Assembly (NCBI GenBank): GCA_016927475.1
Contig: JAFGMO010000095.1
Location: 54,188 to 118,187, forward strand
From: Candidatus Aminicenantota bacterium
Lineage (GTDB): Bacteria; Acidobacteriota; Aminicenantia; Aminicenantales; Aminicenantaceae
Length of the DNA: 64,000 bases
Direction of reading: 5' to 3'
The position numbers and the translations under genes are program-made. Shown piece after piece: positions 63,950 through 64,000 of the stretch. Under the pieces are notes generated by a model. The model saw only the letters and a list, made by a program, of their open reading frames with translations, was not told where the DNA came from and made no database searches. Within the stretch, counting starts at the first letter, position 1. Every line of letters starts with the position of its first letter.

Positions 63950-64000
63950 ACGAGTCGAGATTGCCGTAGCTGTGAGGCGACGATGGAGGAAGCTGTGCTC
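63950..64000 (-). repeat. Truncated repeat element, copy I, running off the window
   Basis: The reverse complement reads GAGCACAGCTTC, then GCCTCACAGCTACGGCAATCTCGACTCG, matching the right half of copy A. The terminal TGAAT..CAGG end is missing, so the element is decayed at that side. The other half lies outside the window. Confidence 0.7.

Overview
The window looks like chromosomal DNA of a Gram-negative, probably anaerobic bacterium of moderate G+C. Evidence for an outer membrane is TonB-ExbB-ExbD, a FadL-type outer membrane protein and lipoprotein-like signal peptides. Evidence for anaerobic metabolism is the [NiFe]-hydrogenase maturation genes hypC, hypD, hypE and hypF, a 2[4Fe-4S] ferredoxin and a ferritin-like protein. 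Acidobacteriota or Aminicenantota-like lineages are plausible, but that is only an impression; no rRNA is present to test it.

Region 1 (1-22.9 kb, all on +) is a surface-polysaccharide locus. It encodes glycosyltransferases, a Wzx-like flippase, polytopic GT-C/PMT-like proteins, a split Alg14/Alg13-like pair, four Wzy/WaaL-like polymerase or ligase candidates (two are tandem paralogues), two separate initiating polyprenyl-phosphate sugar transferases and an AglD/MprF-type membrane protein. Many genes overlap by 4 to 14 nt, so long polycistronic messages are likely. Region 2 (22.9-27.5 kb, -) is hypC-hypD-hypE followed by a predicted glycosidase lipoprotein. Region 3 (27.5-33.8 kb, +) is uppS-cdsA-dxr-rseP-ispG-larE, which supplies isoprenoid, undecaprenyl carrier and phospholipid precursors. 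Region 4 (33.9-37.2 kb) holds a 2-hydroxyacid dehydrogenase and an overlapping ParB-like / spore-photoproduct-lyase-like radical SAM pair. Region 5 (37.2-44.6 kb, -) is exbD-exbB-tonB, secF-secD-yajC-tgt and a YchF-like ATPase. Region 6 (44.7-55.5 kb) has an alkaline-phosphatase-superfamily membrane protein, lepB, a DUF62 enzyme, recD2, tRNA-Arg(CCU), a pseudopilin-like protein, a YfgM-like protein, a ferredoxin, an M50 protease and a zinc-ribbon protein. Region 7 (55.5-64 kb) has hypF-queH, a coiled-coil membrane protein, an M14 carboxypeptidase, an outer membrane protein, a TlpA-like thioredoxin and a ferritin-like protein.

The most unusual content is intergenic. A dispersed family of non-coding elements of about 185-270 bp starts with CCT(G/A)...ATTCATAAATT and ends with ...CTCGTGAAT..CAGG. 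Three full copies (13.9, 47.3 and 50.7 kb), shorter versions (34.96, 44.69 and 47.6 kb) and remnants (54.5, 62.75 and 63.95 kb) are visible. The copies share a nested set of inverted repeats whose arms change together between copies. That pattern implies selection on, or recent inheritance of, a folded DNA or RNA structure. Two copies abut or supply the stop codon of the gene upstream (the sugar transferase ending at 13894 and recD2 ending at 50714). No transposase is present. Three genes (uppS, the ParB-like gene and the 44.7 kb membrane protein) have promoter-like sequences placed so that transcription would begin at or next to the start codon, which suggests leaderless mRNAs.
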